This document shows positions 8,581-19,489 of a stretch of DNA of 64,000 nt, piece after piece. The notes under the pieces are model-generated. The model worked only from the letters and a program-made list of their open reading frames with translations, made no database searches and was not told the origin of the DNA. Position 1 is the stretch's first letter, and every line of letters begins with the position of its first letter. Origin of the DNA: Kalaharituber pfeilii. Its lineage: Eukaryota; Ascomycota; Pezizomycetes; Pezizales; Pezizaceae. Location: NCBI GenBank assembly GCA_015179045.1, contig WHUZ01000094.1, positions 1 through 64,000 on the forward strand. The letters are read 5' to 3'. A program made the translations under genes and the position numbers.

Positions 8581-10084
8581 TATTAGAAGAAAAAAACAAG
8601 AACTAACTGCCTATCTTCAGCTATCATTTCATCAGCTATTTTAGTAGCCGTTTCAGTAACCCTTTCAGTAGCCATTTCAGCGGCCGTTTCAACAGCCATT
8701 GCAGCAGCCATTTCAGCAGCCATTTCGGCAGCCGGACAGCATGAGATGAGGTAAAATGAGCTCAATTTGACAGGTATGGCAGATCTGAGCCAACGGCGTG
8801 AGGTGAGGTAGAATGGCTCAATTTCCCCCGAATTGCATGTCCGACTTGACGGCATGAGCTGAATTTAACACATATAGCTGGCCCGACCCGATGGTGCAAG
8901 ATGAGGTGGAATGAGCTGAATTTGACAGGCATGGCCGGCCCTAGCCATTTCAGTAGCCCTTTCGGTAGCCGTTTTGGCTGCCATTTCAGCACCTGATACG
9001 TAGTGGCAGTTCCGACCCGAGAGCACGAAATGAGGTGCAATGAGCTGAATTTGACAGGAAGAGGAGGTACGGCCCGACAGCGACAGATGAGGTGAATTTG
9101 ACACATATGGCTAGCCCGATCCGGCGGCACGGGGTGATCCAGGATGAGCTGAATTTGACATGTATAGCCGGCCTCACCTGACGGCGCGAGATCATGAAGA
9201 ATGAGCTGAATTTGACAGTATGGCAGGCACGATCAGACAGTAGGAGATCATGCAGAATGAGCTGACTTTGACTCTTTGGCAGGCCCTATCCGACAGCAGA
9301 AGAGCAGGCAGAATGAGCTAAACTTGACAGGTTTGGCAGGCCCTATTCGACGGCATGAGATGAGCCAGAATGAGCTGAATTTCACACGTATTGCAGGCCC
9401 TATTCAACGACGTGAGGTGAGCCAGAATGAGGTGAATTTCACACAGAATGCAGGCCCTATTCAACAGTGTGAGGTGAGCCAGAACGAGCTGAATTTTCAT
9501 ACGAATTGCAGGCCCGGGCTGTCGGCATGAGATGATGCAGAATGAGCTGAATTTGACACATATAGCTGGCCCGATATGACGGTGCAAGATGTGGTAGAAT
9601 GAGCTGAATTTGACAGGTATGGCCAGCCCGAGCCTACAATGCAAATATGAGATAAGTTTGAGACGTATGGCATGCCCAAGGTACGAGATGGGATGAGGTA
9701 GAGTGAGCTGAATTTCAGACGTATGGCATGCCTGAACCAAGACACGAGAAGATACGGAATGAGCTGAATTTGACAAGTATGATAGGGCCCACTCGATGGC
9801 ATGAGATGAGAAAGAATAAGCTCAATTTGACAGGTATTATAGGCCCAACGTGATGGCATAGAATGAGCTGAATTTGACAGGTATGGCAGATCTGACCTGC
9901 CGGCGTAATATGTGGCAGAACAAGCTGAGGTAGAATGAGCTGAATTTGACCTGTAGAGCTAGCCCCAACCGACAGTGCATAATGAGGTGTCACCACATTT
10001 GACACGTATGGCCGGCCCGACCTAACGGCATGAGATGAGGTGAACTTGACAGGAATAGAGGGCCCAACCTGCCAGCATATAGAT

Positions 10085-10405
10085 GATGAAATGGCTACCG
10101 AAATGGCTATCGAAATGGCTACTGAAATGGCTGCTCAAATGGCTACTGAAATGGCTGCTGAAATGGCTGCTGAAATGGCTGCTGAAATGGCTATTGCAAT
10201 GGCTGTTGAAATGGCCGCTGAAATGGCCGCTGCAATAGCTACTTCAATAGCTACTGAAATTGCTGCTGAGATTGCTGCTGAAATGGCTACCGAAATGGGT
10301 ACTAAAATGGCTACTAAAAGGGATAATGAAATGGCTATGGAAATGACTACCAAAACGACTCTTGAAATGGCTGCCGAAATGGCTGCTAAAATGGCTACTG
10401 AGTGC
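10085..10405 (+). repeat. 12-bp minisatellite at fold axis of element B
   Basis: About 27 degenerate ATGGCTGCYGAA units, nearly the same unit by unit as 2203-2530, confirming that the two elements share this segment by duplication. The open frame 10040-10681 reads through it. Confidence 0.85.
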
Positions 10406-10409
10406 CTCA

Positions 10410-11070
10410 GGTCAGGCCGGCCATACCTGTCGACTTCACCTCATCTCACGCCGGCAGGTCGGATCCGCCATACCTGTCAAATTCAGCTCATTCTACCTCA
10501 GCTCATTCTCCTACATCTTATGCCAATGGATCGGATCTGCCATACCTGTCAAATTGAGCTCATTGTACCTCATCTCACGCTGGCACGTCGGGCTGCCACA
10601 TCTATCAAATTCAGCTCATTCTGTATCATCTCGTACCATCAGGTCAGGCCTGCAATTCATGTGAAATTCAACTCATTCTGACTCATCTCATGCCGTCGAA
10701 TAGGGCCTGCCAAACCTCTCAGGTTCAGCTCATTCTGCCGCATCTCGTGCCTGCAAGTTGGGCCCGCCATACCCATCAAAGTCAGCTCATTGTGCCTGAT
10801 CTCCCGCTGTCAGGTCAGGTCGGCTATACGTACCAATTTCAGCTTATTCTGCGTCATCTCGTAGGCCGGCCATACCTGTCAAATTCCGCTCACTCTACCT
10901 CGTCTCACGGTGGTAGATGTGGCCTGCTATGCTGTAAATTTGCGCTCATTCTTCCTCACCTGAGGCTGTGGGGCCGGACCTGCCATAACTATTAAATTCA
11001 ACTCATTCTGCCACATCTCATACCATCGGGCCGGACCTGTTATATCTATCAAATTCAATGCTGGCAAGAG
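10410..11070 (-). repeat. Array of ~57-bp repeats, inverted orientation
   Basis: The reverse-complement core of the repeat family (ATACCTGTCAAATTCAGCTC) recurs up to the start of the right terminal repeat of element B. The first ~280 bp match 2540-2820 closely. Confidence 0.8.
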
Positions 11071-11131
11071 AGACCTATCATACTTGTTAAGTTAAGCTCA
11101 GTTTACAGAAGTACTTGGTACTTCAGCCCAT

Positions 11132-11185
11132 TAGCTTAGGCGCAAGCTATATCAATTTATGATCAAATGCGACTGGGTTCAATCC
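11132..11185 (+). promoter_or_regulatory. tRNA-like A box and B box in TIR of element B
   Basis: TAGCTTAGGCG (11132-11142) matches the A-box consensus and GGTTCAATCC (11176-11185) matches a relaxed B box, 33 bp apart. The left terminal copies of both elements hold the same pair on the minus strand (near 160-210 and 5866-6003). No T-run terminator follows before the element end. Confidence 0.4.
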
Positions 11186-11234
11186 GGCGCGAGGCGTAAC
11201 CAGCAGTATTTACGACGAGTGGCCGCGATTCCTG

Positions 11235-11875
11235 TATATATATATATTAGTATAAATAAAAAATTATAATATAATTATTTATTTATTTATTTATTTAACT
11301 ACTTATATATACTATATTGAGTTTATTTAAATATAAATAATAATATAGTTAAAAAAATTAATATATTAATAGTATTTTAAAGTTTTTATAATTTTAAAAC
11401 TTATTATTTTTTTATACTTATAAACTATTTTGTCTTACTATATATTTTATATTAAATTATTATTTTCTTTTATTAGTTATATTTTTTCTTAATTATATTA
11501 CTTAACTTTAGTACTTAATAAAGTTTAGCTTTTTATATTTATAATATTATTTTTATTATATTTAATTTTTATAATAATTATAAAAATAAAAATAAAAAAA
11601 ATAATATATATATATATATATAAAGTAAAGTATTAAATATATTATAATTTAATAAGTTTTAATTATTAATTAAAACTTATAATTTACTTAAAATAAAAGA
11701 TTATATAAAAACAATTATTAGTTAATTTTTAATTTTATATATATATAATTTAATAGTTTCTTTAATATATATTTTTATTTCTTTATTTTTTATTCTTTTA
11801 TCTTTATTTCTTTATCTATTTTTAATTCTTTTATTCTTATTTGTTTATTTACATATTTTATTATTCTCAACAAGT
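11235..11875. other. Extremely AT-rich block, no gene
   Basis: About 640 bp that is almost entirely A and T, with runs of TATATA and homopolymers and no credible frame. It sits exactly between the end of element B and the ordinary-composition flank of SET9. It could be RIP-like decay, an AT isochore or a mitochondrial-type insert; the sequence alone does not decide. Confidence 0.75.
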
Positions 11876-13057
11876 TCTAAGGTAGTAATAATAGCATGTG
11901 ATATAAAAGCAAACTGTAGATCCTTATTGCCAGTTTCGTCAGAGCCCAGGCAGTGAAACACCCCGTGGCTACCGTTGTTTGAGGTACTCGCACTGCCACA
12001 ATGATATGATAAGGTTCCAGCTATCAGTTTCCAGCCTCGTACTAAGTAAGAGAACAAGCCTAAGTCCAAGGCATCTATAGAAGTACACATTGCGGAGCGC
12101 AGACCTCGTAGTTGGCTAGCGCACCGATCCGCATGCATTTGCGATTCAGTGTTGATTTTTGCTCTTCATCTGTCAAGAGCAAAATTGGTTGATCTTGAGC
12201 CCCTGCCCCAGGGCGCTGATCGTACCGCCTCATACCCTTTCCCAAGCACAGGCTCCATTCACTCGATCTCTGGCGCATCTCCCTGCGAGCCGCAGCGGCT
12301 GCATGTGCGTGGCCGCGTTGGTGCGTGCGTACAAAGTCAAGCAGATTCCACATTGAAAGGACGCATATACTTGAGTGGGTTGCATTCAAGCACCGCACTA
12401 GGACTCTCGCTACTACCACTTTTGTCGAGCTGCCTTTTCTCTTCTAAATTATTCTGTTCTTTCTTGTCCGCCGAATTTTTAGGATTCCCTCCACATTTCT
12501 CCGCCCTTCCTTTCTCTCCTTCACTGCTCTCCTCACCGTCCCCCTTTCCCTTCCTATGTCTTGCGTCGTGTCGCAGCCCGCCTGGTTATCCATTAATCAC
12601 TTCTAGCACTTACCCTGTCCACAGGATTTGTCCCTCGCCGTCCCACTCCCCGCCTCCCCACAGCTCCATTCATCCATATTTACTACATACCTGACACCTT
12701 TCACCCCCTGGACAATCTAGCGGTCTATCGAGGAGTTGTTTGAGCAAGACACTTGGAGAATCGGCCCGCTGCAACACCATTCCCCAGAAATCGGGTTGTC
12801 CAGTCGTTGCGCCGGGTTCCTGCATCGTAACGCGACAACGCTCTCACGTGGGGCGCGTTTCCCTAGATAAAAGCGCTGTGCTGCCGCCTCCCCCAAGCCC
12901 CAGACTACACACATCTGGCCCTGGACCCTGCACAACCCACACCGGTTCCACCCAGTGTCTGCTACAAACCCTCGTCCCAACTCTTCTGACCTTCAACAAT
13001 CCTTTCTCCGCCATACCTGTGTGCAATTTCCCTGCGTGCGTATATAATCATAGCCAA
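11876..13057. other. Upstream region of SET9, no gene called
   Basis: Ordinary composition, becoming pyrimidine-rich at 12,420-12,700, as is common before fungal start codons. Frames at 12,149-12,694 and 11,845-12,138 show no recognisable features. The frame leading into SET9 is open from 12,740, but family members begin close to the LSLAEL segment, so the ATG at 13,058 was preferred. Confidence 0.5.
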
Positions 13058-15293
13058 ATGGCAGCGAAACGCACACAACTGTCTCTGGCGGAGTTAGGGG
13101 AATTTGATGATTTACTAACTGACGCTCTCGTGGACAAAGTGGGTCTTACTTTTTCTCAGCGTCAATCCATCGAAATTGTGGAGCAATATTGGTGGAGTAA
13201 GAAGTACTCTAACAAGTGGCACGACACAGGTGTACTACTGGACGAAAATAAGGAAAACAAAGAGGCTCTATCTACCAAATCGCAAAATTACGGAACAGGC
13301 TGTCACTCAAATCATCTCAGAACATGTCGTTCGGGGACGCAGTGTTACAACGGCGGTGGAGAAATTCGAACAGTGCGTTTTTCTACTCGAGAAAAGAATG
13401 AAGTGTTCACTCTTGCGAGAATGACGTGTTAACATCGGGGTTTGGCAGATTAAGCGCAGTCAAGGCTTTTATCGACGGACTGAATGATGAATGGAAACAA
13501 AGTGAATTTCTTAAGTGAGACTCCTGACACGTAGGTTACAGGTCGACGTCTGCTGACTGCGGTAGGCATGCTCGCCGGTACATGCAGATTTACCATCCTG
13601 AAGCCGGATTCGAAGTCAATTCCACTACTCGATACACTCTTAATACACCAGAGGCATGTGTCATGGCCAGGAGGCCACTAAAAACCGGGGAAACAATCAA
13701 GTTTTTATCAGGAGTCATGGTTTTAATGACAGATGAAGAGGAGGAAAATCTTGATGAGTCTTCCGACTTCAGTATCATCTGCACCTCACGCATGAAGGGA
13801 ACCAGTGTTCTTCTAGGTCCTGCTCGTTTTGTGAACCATGACTGCAACCCTAACTGCAAATTCATTACCACGAATAAGGACAACGTCTCTTTGACAGTCA
13901 TACGGGATATAAAGCTTGGTGAGGAGATTACAATCAAATACTCGGATAGTTATTTCGGGGAGAACAATTGCGAATGCCTGTGCCAGACGTGTGAGGATAA
14001 TGCGCAAAACGGATTTGCACTATCGAAACCCCGTCAGGTGACGGAAGTTGCGCCTCCATGTGAATCAGACGCAACGTATCCTTCTAGACCCGGAAGAAGA
14101 GGAACCAGAGCGTTAGGGTCCCAGCTTGCGTTATCACGGTCAACGTCAGCCTCAGGTCGATTCGCAGATCATGCCTTCGCACAGCAGCAATCTGAAGACT
14201 TAAATCAGATATCAAATGCCGCCAGAATGCCCAAGCAACCAGTACTTACTCCACCTCCCTCAGAAAATAGTCCCCTTTCTGGAGACGAAAGCAAGCAACA
14301 GACTGGTCGCATACAGCCAGTACAAAAACTACCAGATTCAATGAAAGCACCACTGGCGGCATTACGCCAAGTACCTGCCGCTGTTCCTGCCCAACCTCCC
14401 AGTCCTAACACAGACTCATACTCTGGCTCGGATGAATACGATTCAGATATTGATAGTGAGCTGTCAGAAATTGACGAAATGGAGTACCAAAAGCTGCTGG
14501 ACACTTTTTCTCCATCGTTATCAGCTTATAAGTATAGGAACAAACGAAAGCGAGATGATACCGAGAATATTGCACCTACTGCCAAAAGAAAACGGGAAAA
14601 ACCAACGGCTGAAAGTAATTCCAAAGGCACGAAAAGAAAGCGTGATGCAGGGGAAGCTCAAGACGAGCCTGTTGCACCCAAGCGTACAAAGAAACTAGAT
14701 CTTCCTCTTCCATACAAGCCTACAGCTAAACGTTTCCCTGGTGACAGTGCGTTAGTCCCGCAAATTGGGCTGGAATGTATCTGCACGGACTGCGGCCAAT
14801 CATTCTGGAACACAGAGACTTGGTTTGTACTGCGGTCCTGTAGGAGGTGTGAACGTCACTCCAAGGTTTACGGCCTTGTTTGGCCAAAGACGTTCAAGCG
14901 TAAGAACGACCAGGAGGTAAGCAGTAGCACCTGGGACTTCAGCGGTATATCCGAGTCTCTGCGGCCAGAGTTGGTAGCTAACTGATGCACATTGTACAGC
15001 CTGAAATACTCGACCCAAGGGAAATCTCAAGATACATCACTACAGCACATTTACGGAGATTACTGAGAAAGCGAGAAGATGAGGAAAGGGCGAGACAACT
15101 TGAAAGGCAAAGAAATAGGAGGAGTAATGGTCGGAAAAATGCCACAGATAGGGCACATAATCCTGATGCCTCCTCGAATGGGCGCGTTGCCAAACAGCCC
15201 ACTCAAGCTGCTCCCAAAGCTCCAAGGCCGCCAAAATTGAGCGGTAGCAGCAAGGCCCGCAAGGCTGCAGTTCCCGTAATAATGGTCCCGTAG
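13058..15293 (+). CDS. set9: Histone H4-K20 methyltransferase SET9 (SUV4-20 family)
   Basis: Nuclear enzyme that methylates lysine 20 of histone H4, linked in fungi to DNA-damage signalling and heterochromatin. Five exons fit exactly: 13058-13138, 13230-13372, 13449-13514, 13566-14916 and 15000-15293, giving 644 residues. All introns are GT...AG, 51-91 bp. The SET core is clear: ARFVNHDC with the NHDC motif at residues 187-190, then GEEITIKYSDSYFGE, and the cysteine-rich post-SET segment CECLCQTC at 232-239. The N-terminal part (LSLAELGEFDDLLTDALVD, then VYYWTKIRK after intron 1) is the SUV4-20 helical region. A basic, low-complexity middle with acidic stretches precedes a C-terminal Cys-rich module (CICTDCGQSFW...CRRCERH) typical of fungal SET9. 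Start chosen as the ATG at 13058; upstream in-frame ATGs exist. Strong family assignment; splice sites inferred by eye. Confidence 0.92.
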
Positions 15294-15607
15294 AGATGTG
15301 TTAACGGCCCTGACGTACGGGAGAAACTCAGTCATTAATGGCGTGGGATAGCAATTGGACCTTTGAACAACCTTCATTTAAGTTGCTGCTTGACCGGCGC
15401 AACCGCAGCTCGTCAGCTTGAATTTCTCTAGTGACCGGCGTTTACGATACCACCACATCAAAGACCTCAATTTCATAGATCCGATAAAACAGCATAAATT
15501 TAAATCATACAAAAATCCGGCTAGTCAACGGACATGGATCGGCGTTGGATTCAGTGATCGCATCATTCAGACATTGTAATTCTTCACAATCTTGCTTGAG
15601 TTACATT

Positions 15608-15644
<37 letters not shown>

Positions 15645-16599
15645 AATTTTTTAAATTGTAAGGCGTGGGAGTTACGGTGCTAGAGTTTGGAGGAGTTTTG
15701 TTTGATGGATGACGACAATAGGACACCGAAGTGACGTATCGAGAGGGATTGTCAGCATTTCGGGTTCTGATTGTCATTTTCTCAATTGTTTTATTTTTCC
15801 TGTTTTTACTGCTTCCTGTACTGGCGGAAGCCCTCTTCGCTGTGATTTCCTTTTTTTCCCCTCAGCGTTGGGTTCGGTTCTGGCGTTTCATACTCGTTTT
15901 TGTCCTTGTTTTGCCTAATGTTGACAATTTTCCTCACAAAGTTTGTTCCATGATAGGTGATGGATTCGTGGACTGGATTTGGAATTGGAAGGGCTGGGTT
16001 AACTGGTTCATGGGTTCAAGATCTCTTCTCATCGGAACGAGACGGTTGCTGTAATTGGATACCTGGATAGATGGGGATGCTTAGTTTTGAAGACGAATGA
16101 ATTGGAACTTAGCAATACTAAATGATCTTTTTTTCGTGTTTATACTTTGCTCTTCCTAGTCAAGTGATCTCGCTGCATTGATATCTGGCAACACCTGAGT
16201 GAGGGGCAAATCGCATTACACCAGGAACATTTACGAATTACCAGCACATTGAGAGCCCCTCTGGAGCAACTGTTGCGCTAGACCGAGTGCAGTGCAGACC
16301 AGGTGGAAATTAATACCTCAGCCGCAAACATCCAACTCCGAATCAAGAGTCATCAGAGTATAGTATTCCCAGGTTCTCATGAGCATATCAAAACCTAACA
16401 CAGTGCCTTCAACTACTTAAGTCCCCGACTTCCACCTCATTCGATCTCGACAATTACCAACCCCCCCCGCCACCGCAATGCCCGCTCCACCACCCTTCTA
16501 ACCTCCCTCCTTTCTCCCAACTACCACCACTACTCCCCTCCACAACTTCCTCCTCGCATTCATCAATGCCCCGGTCCTAAAATCCCATGAGCTCAATAC
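15294..16599. other. Intergenic, no confident gene
   Basis: Contains a poly(T) tract at about 15,610-15,638 and a 107-codon frame (15,731-16,054) with one strongly hydrophobic N-terminal segment. That frame lacks recognisable homology, so it is not called. The rest shows no structure. Confidence 0.4.
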
Positions 16600-17160
16600 A
16601 ATGGGCGTTGAGCTGAAAATCACACCGCCGGAGATGATTATTTAGGCAGAATAAGATTAGGGTGGAATGGTTGGCACTAAGCTTGGTCTCAAAGAGGCCA
16701 TTGCACGGAGAGAGGGAAGGATTCACAGGGAAAGCTGCTGCCGCCATCGAGGAAACCAAGAAGCCTGCGGAGGGAATGGGGGTTCAAGTTGATGCCATCC
16801 AGCAGTACTATGCTGCAATTATTGCATAACAGGCAAGAGAGCATGCAGACAAAGGAGAAGAGGAAGAGGAAGAAGAGGACAGGGAAAAATTTGAGAATAT
16901 AGTGGCTACCTTAAAGCACGACGCTGATGGCTTCTGCACCCACCGCTGCGCCCTCTGCTGTGAATAAGAAGGATGCGGAAGGTTCGGATTCATCTTCATC
17001 ATCCACCAGTAGACCTGGTAGTGTTGCCCTAAGCCAGCCTGAAAATGGGCCGCCAACAAAAACGGTCAAAATATAGTTACCAGCACCAGTGGCAGCAGGA
17101 ATGGATGTCGATGATGATGAGGAGGATAAGGATGAATTTGAGGACACGATATAGGGTCCA
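16600..17160 (+). pseudogene. Decayed TFIIE-alpha-like C-terminal fragment
   Basis: Conceptual fragments in shifting frames resemble the C-terminal half of fungal TFIIE alpha (Tfa1), a general RNA polymerase II initiation factor. They are LGLKEAIARREG near 16,675, then KAAAAIEETKKPAEG and VQVDAIQQYYAA near 16,730-16,820, an EEEEEEED tract near 16,860, and an acidic end MDVDDDEEDKDEFED near 17,105-17,150. Several stops and frameshifts separate them, and the N-terminal winged-helix and zinc ribbon are not found upstream. It is therefore a broken partial copy and not the functional gene. The assignment rests on remembered family character. Confidence 0.45.
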
Positions 17161-19489
17161 TTAGGGTGTTGATGCGGAGGGTTTGGTGTATTTGGATGGC
17201 TGTATTGAGAGGAGAACTTGATATCCACATGTCTCAACCCAACATGTCAGCGATGTCATGCATCTTCGCAGCTCCACTTGTCTATTCCTCTTGTCTATTC
17301 CTCTTGTCCGCTTTCTTGCCTATTGGGTTCGAGTATTGGTCCTCCTTCTGATGCTATTTTGCCTACTTCTTACTTATTGTCCGAGGAGTAGAACAGCTTC
17401 TATACACTATCCCTTCCTCTATCCTTTCTCCTCCTGTCCGTCCCCTCCCCTCTACCTTTTCTTCAGCCGTCCTTGTCCCATCCTCGCTTTTAACCCTGAG
17501 ATCAACGATGATAAAACAACATCACATAATCTCGGAGCATCCTTCCTGCTCTTTCCTTCCATCTTTCCATTATTCCTCCATATTCCACGTTAGTACCGGA
17601 GCTTGGAATTTATTATTTTTCCTTTTTTTTTTAATGAAAAAAAAATATATATAGAAATAGAAGAAACAAAACAAAAAGTTATAATTTTTTTTTTTGTTTT
17701 TCCTAGTATATAGGGGAAACCTCCACCACTATCACCAACGCGATCACCATTACTGAGGAAAACTTTTATGGGGCAGTTTGATATTTGTAGTATTTACATT
17801 TCTCATTTTTGCTTGTTTTGTTTTCATATGTCTGTTTTATTTACTTTTGTCTTTGCCTTTGCCTTTCCCTTTGAGAAGTAGATTTTTTTCCTTCTTTATT
17901 TCTCTCTCTTCTCTCTTGCGGTTTAAAATATCTTGGAAACGATTGAGAAAGAAAAGCTTTGTTTTGTTTTGTTTTGCTTTTTAGGAGGAAGTGGGTATAC
18001 CTGTGTGAGTAACCATTTCACATAGTGGTGGCTGGGAGAAGGAACTGCTACAGTTTGTGGAGCTCAAGGTTCAGACTTCTATGACTTGTTATTAAAGCTA
18101 CTCTTGTATATACTTTCAATTTATATATACTAAGTATTATCAGCTCTTACCCACCCACCAAGAATCTAATTCGGTAACTATCTAATATAACTGGCTTCAC
18201 GATAAAACACACCTTCTCTGTCTCTCATGTTAGGAATCAGTTATCTGGTAACGTTAGGCACCGTCTGGGCTGCTAGCTATGCATAGTTACTTTTAACATC
18301 ATATAATAGTAGCTAGTTAGGGACACATACATCCAACAATACTTTAACATCAACCAGCAACGCCTACTTCAGGATACAAATTGACTTTGCAAGAATTCAT
18401 TTGCTTCTTTTTCCTATATACATCTTCATCACAGCAAGCTCCTGCGCACAATTTTAGATTTGCGTTATCTTATCTCACCGCATCTGTAAACTTGTCCATT
18501 TCGTCCCCGGAAAAAATCTAAATCTACGTCATTAGACTTTTAATGCCCGGCTCCCATGGTTACAGTAATGCAAAGGCATTACACTAACGCGCCATGTACT
18601 CCGCTTTTTAAGTAGATTCCCTCTGTAGAGCGCCCACTTACTGGCATCGGCTACCCTCATCTCAGGCCGGGGGGAGGGGGAAGGGCGCCCACGCGCGTTC
18701 TCGCCAGCAAAAACCCGAAAGCCAGCGCACCCTGTCCCGGCTGCCCCGCCATAGATCCTCACGATTGTGCCATGCACCCCCTGCCCGCGCGCGCCGCGGG
18801 GCCCTGTCGTGTCGCATGGCGCCGGCGGGGGGAGGGGTGGTGGTGGTGGTGGTGGTGGTGGTGGTGGTGGTGGTGGTGGTGGTGGTGGTGGTGGTGATGG
18901 AGAGCAATCATGCCACCCCGCGGTTCCATGGTGCCTGAGGTCGGACGTTGAGGCCACATAAAGCGTTCGGAGAGCTCGAACGGCACATGGTCGACGTGAC
19001 ATAAATGTTACCTGCATTTGCGGGCCCGCAAACAGTTTCATGCGCTGCTTGCTTGACGCTGTAAATGTATCTTCTCTTTTTTTTGATCTTTCTTCTTTGC
19101 ATCCCTGTTCGAGCTTTTATTCACCGCTTCATCGTCAAACCTCCATTGCTGTGCTTTGTGCGTCGTAGTAGCTGTTGGATCGCCCAATCCTCTCTCTGCC
19201 ACTACCCACCCCATCCATTGAGGTCGCTCTTCCATTCTGTTTTTCTCTTGCTCAAGCATATTTTGTTTCTTGTTCGTTTTGTTTTTGTTTCGTCTTTTTG
19301 CATGATCACTTGTTGCTTCTCAGCGCAAAGTGACCCCACAGCTACCGGTGGAAATCCCCACATACACATATCATCGATATCCCCCCACCCCATCGAATCC
19401 TCCATCTTGAAGCCCCCGATTGCAGCGGCCGATTTGCTACAATTGATCGACGAAAAGAGAATCCAAGAAATCTTCTATAGACTCTAGAA
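17161..19489. other. Intergenic with GGT microsatellite, no gene called
   Basis: Pyrimidine-rich and AT-rich noncoding sequence. Frames such as 17,258-17,593 and 18,532-19,041 are low-complexity (poly-Pro or poly-His from the GGT repeat) and lack family features. The 500 bp before 19,490 is the likely promoter and leader of the lectin gene. Confidence 0.45.
18835..18898 (+). repeat. (GGT)n trinucleotide microsatellite, about 20 units
   Basis: An uninterrupted GGT/TGG run ending in GTGATGG. It creates poly-Gly, poly-Pro, poly-Thr and poly-His frames on the two strands, none believable as genes. Confidence 0.95.

Larger units (their letters stand above)
6930..10060 (+). repeat. Array of ~57-bp repeats, plus orientation, with internal duplications
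   Basis: Long degenerate array with the core GAGCTGAATTTGACAGGTAT. Blocks 7485-7605 and 8835-8955 match each other, as do 7788-7960 and 8994-9168, so the array grew by segmental duplication. Reverse-orientation 12-bp minisatellite blocks interrupt it at 7598-7790, 8425-8520 and 8640-8735. Long minus-strand frames here (for example 7744-8496) are repeat translation. Confidence 0.8.
5819..11234. mobile_element. Large fold-back TIR element B (about 5.4 kb)
   Basis: The left end is CAGGAATCGCGGCCACTCG after TA (5817-5818), and the right end is its inverted copy before TA (11235-11236). The terminal inverted homology spans about 5819-6085 and 11040-11234, interrupted on the left by a family 2 retroposon. 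The interior has ~57-bp repeats mostly in plus orientation to about 10060, a 12-bp minisatellite (10085-10405), then inverted repeats to about 11070. The interior 9644-10690 closely repeats 1729-2820 of element A in the same orientation. There is no transposase frame. It contains a LINE-derived insertion (7010-7463) and a GGCCTG-rich element (6428-6911). Confidence 0.75.

Noticed and set aside
10040..10681. 213-codon plus-strand frame
   Set aside because: Open because of the codon-multiple 12-bp minisatellite and adjoining repeats; its twin at 2159-2610 has a shifted frame.
12149..12694. 181-codon frame upstream of SET9
   Set aside because: Low-complexity Ser/Pro/Leu from a pyrimidine-rich leader; no domain, and frame openness matches composition.
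15731..16054. 107-codon frame with a hydrophobic segment
   Set aside because: One membrane-like stretch but no family recognition and a poly(T) region close by; not enough to call a gene.
18532..19041. 169-codon minus frame with poly-Pro (also poly-His and poly-Gly frames)
   Set aside because: Produced by the GGT microsatellite.
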